A DNA stretch of 64,000 nt from the NCBI GenBank assembly GCA_029582265.1, contig CM055830.1, forward strand, positions 23,854,163 through 23,918,162, given 5' to 3'. The notes under the pieces were generated by a model. The model made no database searches, was not told the DNA's origin, and saw only the letters and a program-made list of their open reading frames with translations. Below, piece by piece: positions 1 to 13,600 of the stretch (position 1 is its first letter; each line of letters begins with the position of its first letter). This DNA comes from Zoroaster sp. YZ-2022 (lineage: Eukaryota > Echinodermata > Asteroidea > Forcipulatida > Zoroasteridae). The position numbers and the translations under genes are program-made.

Positions 1-225
1 AACCACAACTTACCTGTTGCAAGCCTGATGGGCAATCACTTTCTTGTCTATAAACAAACCCTTTATCCTTCTTAAAGTTTTGTTCCTGAAGCCGATCACA
101 GCATAATGATCAAAACGTCAAGTTAACGAAATGTTCTTCTCGGAATCCTCACTACTCAAAAGAGATTCTCTTAATACATGGTGTCACCACATATCTTACT
201 ATATTGTTATTTGAATATATTTCAG

Positions 226-362
226 ATACAACCGGTTACAAGAGTGCTACAGCTACCAAGTCAGTATACGGAGTGACAGCAGACCCACAAGTAGATTATC
301 GTCTGGCATCTTATCATGAAGGACAGGTCAACATATGGGACCGCAGACACTTTGATAAACCA
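226..362 (+). CDS. MIOS: MIOS exon a (WD propeller)
   Basis: Acceptor is ATTTCAG ending at 225. The exon enters with 2 nt of a split codon, then reads TTGYKSATATKSVYGVTADP and later GQVNIWDRRHFDKP, matching the MIOS propeller. No GT follows. The exon stops at DKP, directly before ATATCCTTT, a U12-type AT-AC donor at 363. Confidence 0.93.
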
Positions 363-3300
363 ATATCCTTTCATATTTATTTTATATTCATAAATGCCAA
401 GACAGTTTAGACAATATGATTGGACAAAACGTAAACACATGGGGGTGTATTAACGGATGGTAAAGACATGGCTTCTCAAAATCAAGTGTTTGCCAGCTGT
501 TCTAAATAGCCGGCGTGTAACACACAACATGCATTTGAACCAATCAGAGTGACGAAGATTGATTTGCATCATGTGACTCATGCTCTTTCAAAGTGTTTTG
601 TGTGTCCCCAAAACATGAATCTGCCCATTTCTATTTGGCTTTATTCAAAAAAAATTAAAATTTGTTAATATTTTGAAAACGAAATCAATACGGGCATTTA
701 TGAATAGGAAAAAAAAGTTTGACGCTTGGTCTTTACTGCAGAATAATGACCTGTTTTGTGCGTGGTCATTAACCTGCGGTAAAGATCGAGCAACAAACTT
801 TTATTCCCTTACTATAACACACACACATCTTCATCATATGATTGGTTTCATGACATGCCATCAACTCGTGTTATCATTTGCACTTTAGCTCCAAAATTTA
901 TTCATAGCAATAATACAAGTATTTCCATTGATGTATGATGTCACAAGGTCATTTCTGCACAACCCAGAACTGGCCTGTTCCATTTCACTGTTTCATTTCA
1001 CTCATCTTCTTGATATATTATTACCATTGCACTCCAAGGCACTCAGTATTTCCATACATTGTATTAAGCGAATAAAATTTTGTCACACGATCTTTATTGC
1101 TGGATAATGACCGGTTTTGGGCATGGCAGTGGGCAATAAAGTACCATGCTGAATCTTTTATTCCCATTCATGAATGGGTTGTTTTTTTTAAATAAAAAAC
1201 AAATTGGCAAGTTCATGTTTTGGGGACACATGAAACACTTTCAAAGAACATGAATCAGTATGACGCAAAACAAACGTAACCCTGATTGGTTCAAATCCAT
1301 GTCACGTGCCGGCTAAATAGAACAGCTGGTGCACCCCCACATGATCAAATTTTGTCTAATCTAATCAGATTGTCTAAATCGTCTCGAACATTTATGCATG
1401 TGTTGCATTCAGCAGGGTGCTTGTGAAATGTCTGTAGGGGGTTATAAGGTTAAAACTAAATATTGCAAGAAATTAGGATTGTGTATTTTGATTATGGTTA
1501 TTTGTCAGGTTATGATGTCATGATTTAGTAATGAAATATACAACCTTTATTTTCTTAACTGTCGTTTACGTGCTAACCATTAATGAAGCACGGCACATTG
1601 TCAAGCTAGCCTGGAGTCCATCTCGCTACGGTTTACTAGCATCATTGTCAAGGGATAGCTCTGTTGTGAAGCTGTACAATGTTCAACATGTTTGTAAGTT
1701 TCCTCTTCCAATTCCCAGCCATATTTGTCTGTTTTTATCCTTGATTCTTAGTATCAATATATTCTAGAAGAAGTCTATTACCTACATGAAGTGCATTAGT
1801 TGAGTAATAACCTTGTGCATGGAATTACATCCAATACAAATGGATTTGGGCCATTCATAAAATTATATTCCACAGGCTGACATGCAGTCTGAAAATAAAC
1901 AGTGCATTCTGGGTGATTTGTCTGTATGCGCATCAACTGTATTAAACACACATACTGTGCTGAAAAAACACTTCATTCACGATCATGTTGTGTAAGTCTT
2001 TGCTGAAAAAACACTCCATTCAAGATCATGTTGTGTAAGTCTTTGCTGTAGCCCAGTCTCATCTAGTTAATGTGTCCCATTTAGTTTTGGAAATAGCAGA
2101 TGGTGTACGAGAGCTTTTCCCATAATGCTCTCATACAGAACAGCCAAACTCATTTCCATGCTCATTGTACATGCACGCATTAGGAGTAGAATGCCTTGGA
2201 CTGGGTTATAGCAGGCTGGAATGCATTAGGAGTAGAATGCCTTGGACTGGGTTATAGCAGGCTGGAATGCATTAGGAGTAGAATGCCTTGGACTGGGTTA
2301 TAGCAGGCTGGAATGCATTAGGAGTAGAATGCCTTGGACTGGGTTATAGCAGGCTGGAATGCATTAGGAGTAGAATGCCTTGGACTGGGTTATAGCAGAC
2401 TGGAATGCATTAGGAGTAGAATGCCTTGGACTGGGTTATAGCAGGCTGGAATGCATTAGGAGTAGAATGCCTTGGACTGGGTTATAGCAGGCTGGAATGC
2501 ATTAGGAGTAGAATGCCTTGGACTGGGTTATAGCAGACTGGAATGCATTAGGAGTAGAATGCCTTGGACTGGGTTATAGCAGGCTGGAATGCATTAGGAG
2601 TAGAATGCCTTGGACTGGGTTATAGCAGGCTGGAATGCATTAGGAGTAGAATGCCTTGGACTGGGTTATAGCAGACTGGAATGCATTAGGAGTAGAATGC
2701 CTTGGACTGGGTTATAGCAGGCTGGAATGCATTAGGAGTAGAATGCCTTGGACTGGGTTATAGCAGGCTGGAATGCATTAGGAGTAGAATGCCTTGGACT
2801 GGGTTATAGCAGACTGGAATGCATTAGGAGTAGAATGCCTTGGACTGGGTTATAGCAGACTGGAATGCATTAGGAGTAGAATGCCTTGGACTGGGTTATA
2901 GCAGACTGGAATGCATTAGGAGTAGAATGCCTTGGACTGGGTTATAGCAGACTGGAATGCATTAGGAGTAGAATGCCTTGGACTGGGTTATAGCAGGCTG
3001 GAATGCATTAGGAGTAGAATGCCTTGGACTGGGTTATAGCAGACTGGAATGCATTAGGAGTAGAATGCCTTGGACTGGGTTATAGCAGGCTGGAATGCAT
3101 TAGGAGTAGAATGCCTTGGACTGGGTTATAGCAGACTGGAATGCATTAGGAGTAGAATGCCTTGGACTGGGTTATAGCAGGCTGGAATGCATTAGGAGTA
3201 GAATGCCTTGGACTGGGTTATAGCAGACTGGAATGCATTAGGCCTGGATGATATCACGATAATATCGTAACAATACAATACTAAAAAAAATATCTGCTAA

Positions 3301-4541
3301 ATCATGAATATATCGAAATATCACCATTAAAAAAATATCACTGATATTAAAAGAATATAGCCGATATCAAATATATGTCGCCCTTTTTAATTAAAATATC
3401 GCCAGAGTTTGTTTAAGGCAATCGTTATGTGATAAATTGTCTTGACATTTTATGTCATTACACGGTAATATTAGCAAAATGAAGTTATGGCACCATGAAG
3501 AGCTGAAAAATCATGGCAGCGACGATATCATTGCCGATGATTATCGACTGTCAAAAAATTCAATATCATCACCACTAATAATAATTCTGCAAAAACTGAC
3601 CTTATCCCCCAGATATTGTTTATCAATTTTACAACCACACTGAACAACAGTTAGCCATGTTTTTCTTCTATTTATTGTTGTGTTCAGTTTAATAATGCAA
3701 CTTTGTAGATTATAAACTACAAATGTGATCAGTGATTGGTAGCTATACCAAGATGCTACACGGGTGTACATTTGCAAAGTAGTGTATGATATGTTTAATT
3801 CTCCTTGTTGCATTTTGCCAGTCATGTCATTTGTGATTCAGGAAGCTCTTGTATAGATTTGACATGAGTGCTAATACTCGGTGAATAGAATCTATTGTGA
3901 CTCAAAATGCATAACTTCAATAAATTAAACAGTAGTCTGATAGTGGGTAAGATTTATCAGGAAACCAGACCTTGGAAGCATTCAGTTGAACTCAACTAAC
4001 CACAAATGTCTCCACCACCATAAAACAAATGGTGAATAGTGTTGTGAAATAATACATACATGATTGTTATTGATTATGGATTCAATACAGATTGATTATT
4101 AGTAAAAATAATAATACCCCACATAATAAGGCAGCGCAGTACACATAATAAGGTCATATTCCCTTTGCTGCTGCATATATGAGCCAGTAATTTTCAGTCA
4201 CTGTGTTTATGTTAAACAAGGACACCGATTCCATGCCCTGTTGAAAGTCTGCACTGATCATGATGATATCGCCCCTTTAATAGAATAGTATTGATAGATT
4301 TAGAGAATACATTGATTTGAGTCTTTGGTTCCATCCATGTCAGACGTGTTGATGTGTTCTTGGATGATAAAGTGTTAAAATGTTGGAATATAATATCTGC
4401 CTTCCCAATAATATGTGAGAGTAAACCCATGACTATTAATTGATGTTATGTTCTCATATTTCTTGTTTGTTTGTCACCTACAGATACTGAAGTTGAACAC
4501 ACAGAACGCCTTCTTCAACGTAAGTACATATAACCCCATGT

Positions 4542-4622
<81 letters not shown>

Positions 4623-7600
4623 TCTATGGGTCAAAATCAGTCAAAATGTTGATATACTTGCCAAGGTATATCTAGTGCACTTAAAAGTCGAAACTGTCCA
4701 ACCTTACGTGTAGTGAGTACGGGTCAAAATGAGTCAACCGTTTTTGACTGGTAAAAGCATTGTCTTGTATTGTTGAGGGTGGTCAAAATGACAGTAAAAC
4801 CAGTCTCAAAAATGCCCGTGTGCACATTTGGGTCAACAGTCAAAACAGGCAGTTGACTGGTTATAACCAATATAGCTACTTGCCACTAAAGTGCAGCTAT
4901 ATTAGGAGGGTTAATAACTGCTGTGCAGTGCTGCTATATTGAACACTGTTAAAACAAATATTTTGTTATATCGATTATTGAATATTTTGAAATCTTGCTG
5001 ACTCTATAATAAAAATAATAACCAGCATTCATAGCTACTTTTAACTATGCACCAAAGCTCCTTGAGTGGTAGTGAATAACTGAACAACTGTTATACCAAT
5101 TTGTGTGGATCCTGTGATATTCATAACAGTGGCATATCCTACTGCACCTCTGAATATTGTTACATGTATGTAGCTTAAATTGTATCAGAAGTCTATTACC
5201 CACACTTAAGTAAGCCAGCCTGCTATAACCCAGTCCATGGTTCTCACAGGTACATGCATGGTCCTCAATATACATAGTGTGCAGCATAATACAATCATGG
5301 TAACGAGTTTGGCTTCTCTGCTTGAGAGTATCTTGGTAGAAGCACTTGATACCGCCTGCTAGTACAGAACTAAATGGGACACAAAATAGATGCGAAGTGA
5401 CAAATTTGCACTGTTTTGGCGCATTTGCAATGCAGTACACATTTACAGCACAGTCCACATTTACAGCACAGTACACATTTACAGCGCAGTCCACATTTAC
5501 AGCGCAGTACACATTTACAGCGCAGTCCACATTTACAGCGCAGTCCACATTTACAGCGCAGTACACATTTACAGCGCAGTACACATTTACAGCGCAGTCC
5601 ACATTTACAGCGCAGTACACATTTGCAGCGCAGTACACATTTGCAGCGCAGTACACATTTGCAGCGCAGTACACATTTGCAGCGCAGTACACATTTGCAA
5701 CGCAGTACACATTTGCAGCGCAGTACACATTTGCAGCGCAGTACACATTTGCAGCGCAGTACACATTTGCAGCGCAGTACACATTTGCAGCGCAGTCCAC
5801 ATTTACAGCGCAGTACACATTTACAGCGCAGTACACATTTACAGCGCAGTCCACATTTACCAGGCAGTACACATTTACAGCGCAGTACACATTTGCAACG
5901 CACTACACATTTGCAACGCAGTTCACATTTACAGCGCAGTCCACATTTGCAACGCAGTACACATTTACAGCGCAGTACACATTTACAGCGCAGTACACAT
6001 TTACAGCGCAGTACACATTTACAGCGCAGTCCACATTTGCAACGCAGTACGCATTTACAGCGCAGTACGCATTTACAGCGCAGTCCGCATTTGCAACGCA
6101 GTACACATTTGCAGCGCAGTACACATTTGCAACGCAGTACACATTTACAGCGCAGTCCACATTTACAGCGCAGTCCACATTTACAGCGCAGTACACATTT
6201 GCAACGCACTACACATTTGCAACGCAGTTCACATTTACAGCGCAGTCCACATTTGCAACGCAGTACACATTTACAGCGCAGTACACATTTACAGCGCAGT
6301 ACACATTTACAGCGCAGTCCACATTTGCAACGCAGTACGCATTTACAGCGCAGTACGCATTTACAGCGCAGTCCGCATTTGCAACGCAGTACGCATTTGC
6401 AGCGCAGTGCGCATTAGCAGCGCAGTGCGCATTAGCAGCGCAGTGCGCATTTGCAGCGCAGTACGCATTTGCAGCACTGTACGCATTTGCAGCGCAGTGC
6501 GCATTTGCAGCGCAGTACGCATTTGCAGCACTGTACGCATTTGCAGCGCAGTCCGCATTTACAGCGCAGTCCGCATTTGCAGCGCAGTATGCATTTGCAG
6601 CGCAGTCCACATTTACAGCGCAGTACACATTTACAGCGCAGTACACATTTACAGCGCAGTCCACATTTACCAGGCAGTACACATTTACAGCGCAGTACAC
6701 ATTTGCAATGCACTACACATTTGCAACGCAGTTCACATTTACAGCGCAGTCCACATTTGCAACGCAGTACACATTTACAGCGCAGTACGCATTTACAGCG
6801 CAGTCCGCATTTGCAACGCAGTACGCATTTGCAGCGCAGTGCGCATTAGCAGCGCAGTGCGCATTTGCAGCGCAGTGCGCATTTGCAGCGCAGTACGCAT
6901 TTGCAGCACTGTACGCATTTACAGCGCAGTCCGCATTTGCAACGCAGTACGCATTTGCAGCGCAGTACGCATTAGCAGCGCAGTGCGCATTTGCAGCACT
7001 GTACGCATTTACAGCGCAGTCCGCATTTGCAGTACGCATTTGCAGCGCAGTGCGCATTTGCAGCGCAGTACGCATTTGCAGCGCAGTCCGCATTTGCAGC
7101 GCATTAAGCATTTGCAGCGCACTGCGCATTTGCAGCACTACGCATTTACAGCGCAGTCCGCATTTGCAGCGCAGTCCGCATTTGCAGCGCAGTCCGCATT
7201 TGCAGCGCAGTAAGCATTTGCAGCGCAGTACGCATTTGCAGCGCAGTGCGCATTTGCAGCGCAGTACGCATTTGCAGCGCAGTCCGCATTTGCAGCGCAG
7301 TCCGCATTTGCAGCGCATTAAGCATTTGCAGCGCACTGCGCATTTGCAGCGCAGTAAGCATTTGCAGCGCAGTAAGCATTTGCAGCGCAGTAAGCATTTG
7401 CAGCGCAGTAAGCATTTGCAGCACTGTACGCATTTACAGCGCAGTCCGCATTTGCAGCGCAGTCCGCATTTGCAGCGCAGTAAGCATTTGCAGCGCACTG
7501 CGCATTTGCAGCGCAGTGCGCATTTGCAGCGCAGTGCGCATTTGCAGCACAGTGCGCATTTGCAGCATTTGCAGCGCTGTGCGCATTTGCAGCGCTGTGC

Positions 7601-10600
7601 GCATTTGCAGCGCAGTGCGCATTTGCAGCGCATTTGCAGCGCAGTGCGCATTTGCAGCGCAGTGCGCATTTGCAGCGCATTTGCAGCTCAGTACACATTT
7701 ACAGCGCAGTACACATTTACAGCGCAGTACATATTTAGAGCGCAGTACATATTTAGAGCGCAGTACATATTTAGAGCGCAGTACATATTTATTAAACTCA
7801 CGTACAGTTCTTGTGCACACCTGCTGATCATTCAGATTGCATCGCTTCTTTTGGGACTGAGTGTCAGTCTTTGTCCCAAATTCGTTGTTCTAAACATACT
7901 TTGCCATGGACTAGGTTATTTCACGACTGGCACATTTGGTGTCTACAGATAATAGATTTCTTGTTGTAGTGATTGAAGCTTTAATTTTGTTATGTAGCTA
8001 GCAGAGCTAGAGAGGTATCAACATTTGCATGGCATCCTACCTGTGAGAATCGTGTTCTTACAGTCACACCTGCTGGTTCATTTAGAGATGTCACTATCCA
8101 TGACCGGATATCATTGGTAAGTTACTTCAACAATCTCAAAATGTCACAATAACAGGCAGGAATGCATTCATAATATCTAGATATCAAATATTGATATTGT
8201 TGTTTACATGAATAATACAAATGAAGTGTTTTGACATCATTCATATTTTGACATGCTTCACATTTTGACATGCTTCACATTTTGACATGCTTCACATTTA
8301 CTCCTCTGATAGCTAATAGCTAATGAAGTGTCGTGGCCGAGCGGTCTAGCTTACCGGACTCAAGTTCTGGTGTTAGCAGCAGAATGTGGGTTCGAATCCC
8401 GGCCGTGACACTTGTGTCCTTGAGCAAGACACTTAACCATAATTGCTTCCCTCCACCCAGGGTACCTGTGAGGGCAGAGTTGGTTGATTAGCCCTATATG
8501 CGCTGTAATGGCAGCAATTGAGCTGTATATTCCCCAGGGAGCTGAGATGGTTTCAGGAATGATTTATGAGCCTTATGAGCAGGGGTAATAATATGCGCCT
8601 TGAGCACCACTCAGTTGGTGGATACGTGCGCTATATAAGTCCACACATTATTATTATTATTATTATTATTAATATAAATATAAATATAAATATAGTAACC
8701 TATTTTTGGGTGGCACAGCTATGGAAGTTAAAACATTATTGGCAAAACTGCTTCTAGAGAATGCTTACTTGTAATAAAGATACTTTTTTTAAGAGGGGTT
8801 CTAAGCATACATGTGTTATCAATAGGTAATCTTTCCCCATTTTGAGTGAGGTTATGGCAAAAAGAAACTATTTATTATTTAGGGTATGAAAGTTTGTTGC
8901 ATGATCTTTACCACAGGATAATGACTGGTTTTGGGTTTGACAACATGGTGTAATTTCATAGAGCCGTTAAGCAGCCCATTTTGGTTTACTGTACGTTTTT
9001 CATTTCATAGCATTGCTAATCATTAAGCATAGAGAAAGGCAAGCAACGCTCTGAATGTTCTAGCTAACCTGTGAAATACGCCAATGCTTAAGCAATTTTT
9101 TCTGCTACAGTTGCTAGTAAGCAGCGCTTTGAAATTGGGCCCAGGTGTTTAAGGACCAAGCTGAAGGACTCTGGCCACACCCAAAACCCATTATCATGCA
9201 ATAAAGAACCAAGCTTCAAACTTTTATTCCCGTTCATAAATGTCTGTATTGATTTTGTTTTTCAACATTTCAAAATTAAGTTATTTTTGTTGAAAAAAAG
9301 TGGAATAGAAATGGTAAAATTCATGTTTTGGGGACACACGAAACACTTACGTGCGCAAGTAACACATAAGTGTGCAAGTCAAACAAATTTCCAAACAAGC
9401 TTTGTCACTCTGATTGGTTCAGATCCACATCTAAGCTGGCACTAAATGCACACACGCTGCTCTGATGTCTTTACCAGATATGGATGCACACCCCCCCCCC
9501 CCCCCCCCCACACGATCACATTTCATCTTGTCAGAAAACATGTAGTCTAAACTGTCTTGGTATTTATGAATATATTTTTGCAAAGATTCAATATATACTA
9601 CCGGAATAAAGTAACTGTGCATCATTTGAAGTTATGCTATATTTTAATGAAAAAAGATAATACAATGATTTGTGGTGCTCTGTTAAATCACTGTTTAACT
9701 GTTAACAGGATAATCTCGAAATCTGTATGCTTGGACACTAGGCTTCGTGACACGTCCTTGAAGAGATGTGGTGTCAAAAGTCAGTTCACAAACTCAGTAT
9801 CGTGTGTGTCCACCATTGGCGTTGATGCAGGTCTGAGATACAGGGACGAGATCATTGGGCCTCATGTGCAAGCGTTCATTCAAAGACAAGGACGTAACAT
9901 CACGCTTCAGCAAGATAATGCCCGTCCACATGTCGCTCGTGTTGTGACAGATTTCCTGAGACAGCAGAACATTCCGGTACTCCCCTGGCCAGCTGTTTCT
10001 CCGGACCTGCCCCCTATCGAGCACGCTTGGGATGAAATGGAGCGACGCTTACGCCAAGCCCAGAATCAGCCATTGACGTTAGCTGAATTGGGACAAGCGT
10101 TGGTTCAGACATGGAGCAACATTCCCCAAGCTTTCTTCAATCGCTTAGTGTCGTCTATGCGTCGTCGTTGTCAAGCCTGCATCAACGCCAATGGTGGACA
10201 CACACGATACTGAGTTTGTGAACTGACTTTTGACACCACATCTCTTCAAGGACGTGTCACGAAGCCTAGTGTCCAAGCATACAGATTTCGAGATTATCCT
10301 GTTAACAGTTAAACAGTGATTTAACAGAACACCACAAATCATTGTATTATCTTTTTTCATTAAAAAATAGCATAACTTCAAATGATGCACAGTTACTTTA
10401 TTCCAGTAGTATACATGTATGTTTGTTTTTACTGTTTTGATTCAGACTTTATCACCTCAATCTACCTGCATGTTGGCATCAGGTAGAAATCTACTTCTAG
10501 TCACTCCAGCAGAAAACCATCAGGTCAGAGATATCTCAGCACAGATGAAAGAAAGAGCTATAGATGGTTATGGATTGCAAGTAGGTGTTATTAAACAATC

Positions 10601-13600
10601 ATTATACAGTCCCACATAGATCCAAATCCCACTCATTCCAAAACCTGGTGCCACTCAGTCGAGAACCCAGCTCGACCCTTTCAAGAACTCAGCCGTACCC
10701 ATTCAAGAACCCAGCCTTACCCATTCAATAACCCAGCTCTACCCATTCAATAACCCAGCTCTACCCATTCAATAACCCAGACCTATCCATTTAAGAACTC
10801 AGTGACACTCATTCTAGAACCTAGTTACACCTATTCAAGAACCCAACCCCACTATTTCAAGAATCCAGCTCCATTCAAAAACGCTGTCCGAATAATTCCA
10901 GAACACAGTATTATCCAAGAAACCATCTCCACTCCTTTTAATAGAACCCAGCCCCTATCAAGAACTCAGTCTCACAAACTGCACTATTTCCCACTCAATC
11001 AAATATTTGGGAGTTCCACATCCCAGTGAAACATTTGGAACCAGATTGAGCAAATCAGAGAAACTTGATGACATGTTGGATTTTGATAACATTCTGCAGT
11101 TTTAAAGATATTTATCGTAGTGTTTATGATGACTACATCTTGACTCCATACATTCTGTGTACAGGACTCATTAATTAAAAATGGCAATCTGGTGGGAAAC
11201 TCAACGGAAGAAGTTCAACTTAAGAAGTTTTGGAGATGGCTTGATCATATCCTTTAAAAAAAAATGTAATTGATATTTTGTGTAAATTTCAGGTTAAGAA
11301 CAAAAACTCACGAAAATGAAAGTCATTCAAACAAAAGATGCAACAATGTATGATTGAATTTTTGCAGTAATTTAAAAGGAGGTTTAACACTTGAATGCAT
11401 TCATGCTTTATAAGAATCAAGAGATATGTACAGAACTAAACCTGTGGAAGTCTCTGCTCAATCCTCCGCACATTTCTGAGTCAAAACAGAAAATTCATCC
11501 AGCAAACATGAACATCATTCTAACATGAAATGTTAATCTTATTATTAAGTTGGTATAAAATTATTGTTATTTTTTAATACTTAATTCAAAAATCTGAATG
11601 CACCTTCTTGATAACAACACAATGTAATAAGCTGAATCTTATGTTTGTTGTTTATGTTTATCTTGATTCAAAGAAAGTATTCTCATAGGAGCAGTTTTAC
11701 CAACATTACCAATATTGTACCTTTCCAGTAAATGTTTTGTTCCTTAACACTGTAATTACGAATAATGGCATTGCAAAAAGAAGACAGGGCATCAGCTAAG
11801 GGATGGATCAGATACTATGGTGTTAAATCACTCATCAAGTGTGAAGAGGGTTTAAAAAGTCAAATTGAGCCAGTAGATTGGAAGGGAGTTGATTGGTACT
11901 CAGAGTCTAATGTCTTCAGGAGCCAGGAGAGGTAAGGCATTTATTCCAAATAGTTTGTTTTTCATTGTGTACTTATTAAGAAAATAAAAGCAAAGTAGCA
12001 GTTATTGGCCTTACATTTTGAACCTAGCAGGTTCTTTCAGTTATTGACCTTACATTTTGAACCTAGCAGGTTCTTTCTGAAAGGCCAAATGAACACAAAC
12101 ATAAACACAAGAGTGAGCAGAAGTTAGTCAAGTGTAAAAAGAACACACAAGAAGATACAGAAAGCAGAGTCATGTACTGGTTCTGGGACAGGACAAAAAG
12201 AGGGATTAAACTTGAATAGTTGAGATTAGTACATTGACTTCATATAACTCATTATGTTGGTAAGAACTACTCATGTTGGTATGTTTTAACATCAACTGGT
12301 TGAGGTTATTTAAGACTAAAGCTGAGAAATAAAGGTTACTCATCTTTTTTTATAATACTTTACAATACTCAACATTCCCTTACTGTCCCTGACTTATGAA
12401 GGTATATATGTCTACAACATCTGTTGAGTACTGTGCAAACTATAATTAAAAGGATATCCCAGCATAGGGTATATAGACTACTTATAATGTGTGTGTTGAA
12501 TCTCAGTCTAGCTGCTGATCAACATTCACATATGTGACGGGCTCTGCGAAAATGAGTCGCTTCTCGCATGGCCTATTTCCATGTACAGGGTTGATGAATG
12601 TTTGGAGGGTGAAAAAAAAAATTGGAAATTGATTTTCTGATTATCCATTATTTCGGTTCTTTAGTATCTGTATTTTCATATTTATAAATTTAAAAAAGCT
12701 GATTTGTATGAAGAAAGTGGAATAAATGATGATTTTTGTGTGCCTTTTGTTTTCATTTCGTCCGTTGTTTCCATTACAATGCACTATAAATTGCTTCATT
12801 TACGTTGATTGTGCTTGGCAAAAATGTAAACCCCGCTAGCATTAAATTTTAAGGAACATATTGGTAACTACGCACATTTTATTAGTAACCTTCTGAAGTC
12901 ATGGGTTTTTACAGGGTTTTTTTAATAGGCAATTTCTCCTATACGGGTTTACTCGATTGTTGACATAATACATATTTTCAAAAGGTGATAACTTTTGAAC
13001 CGGACATGCCACAGTTGTTTAACAGGTATCAAAATGAACCTTATTGCATGCTCTTTTCAGCCATGTATATAACTAAAAAATTATGTTCACCCCATGTGAC
13101 TCATTTTCGCAGAGCCCGTCACATATCCCTCTATGTTACTGCGTGTAGTTTGTAATCAAACAATCTATAAATTTGCATCATTAATCTGAACACAAACATG
13201 GCTAACTGTTGTTCAGTGTGGTTTTAACATTGATGAACAATATATTTAGTTTTGCATTTTGTTGTTAGCTAGACCAGCCTGCATTACACAAATCAGCTTG
13301 CGTGTGTACACTATGCTATTTGTGAAGAGGTCTATGCAGGAAACCACTCTTGGCTAAGATCTGCAGTGTATAGATTATTTTCTGATTCTTGTCTTTGATT
13401 GGAACCAATTAATAATGATTATAATGTTACAGGACTTGTGCCCTTCAGCTGTGTGGTTGGGAGTTTGATCAAGATGAACATGCATTCAAAGCATTTATTA
13501 ACAGGTATATATACATGTACTATTTGTACAAATGTACTGTACAACACAGGAAATTATATTATAAATACATAAAGGAGAGGTAAAGAAAGAGACAATCCGC

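Noticed and set aside
3452..3825. Short overlapping frames
   Set aside because: AT-rich intron with no splice or homology support.
5045..7952. Open frames of 868, 607, 333, 318 and 281 codons on both strands
   Set aside because: They are translations of an 18-bp unit without stops in several frames. They lack independent start context or conserved text, and they overlap one another on both strands.
8326..8410. tRNA-Leu gene
   Set aside because: A and B boxes are present, but the acceptor stem is lost and the sequence continues into a SINE body and tail. The same applies at 17254 and 46810.
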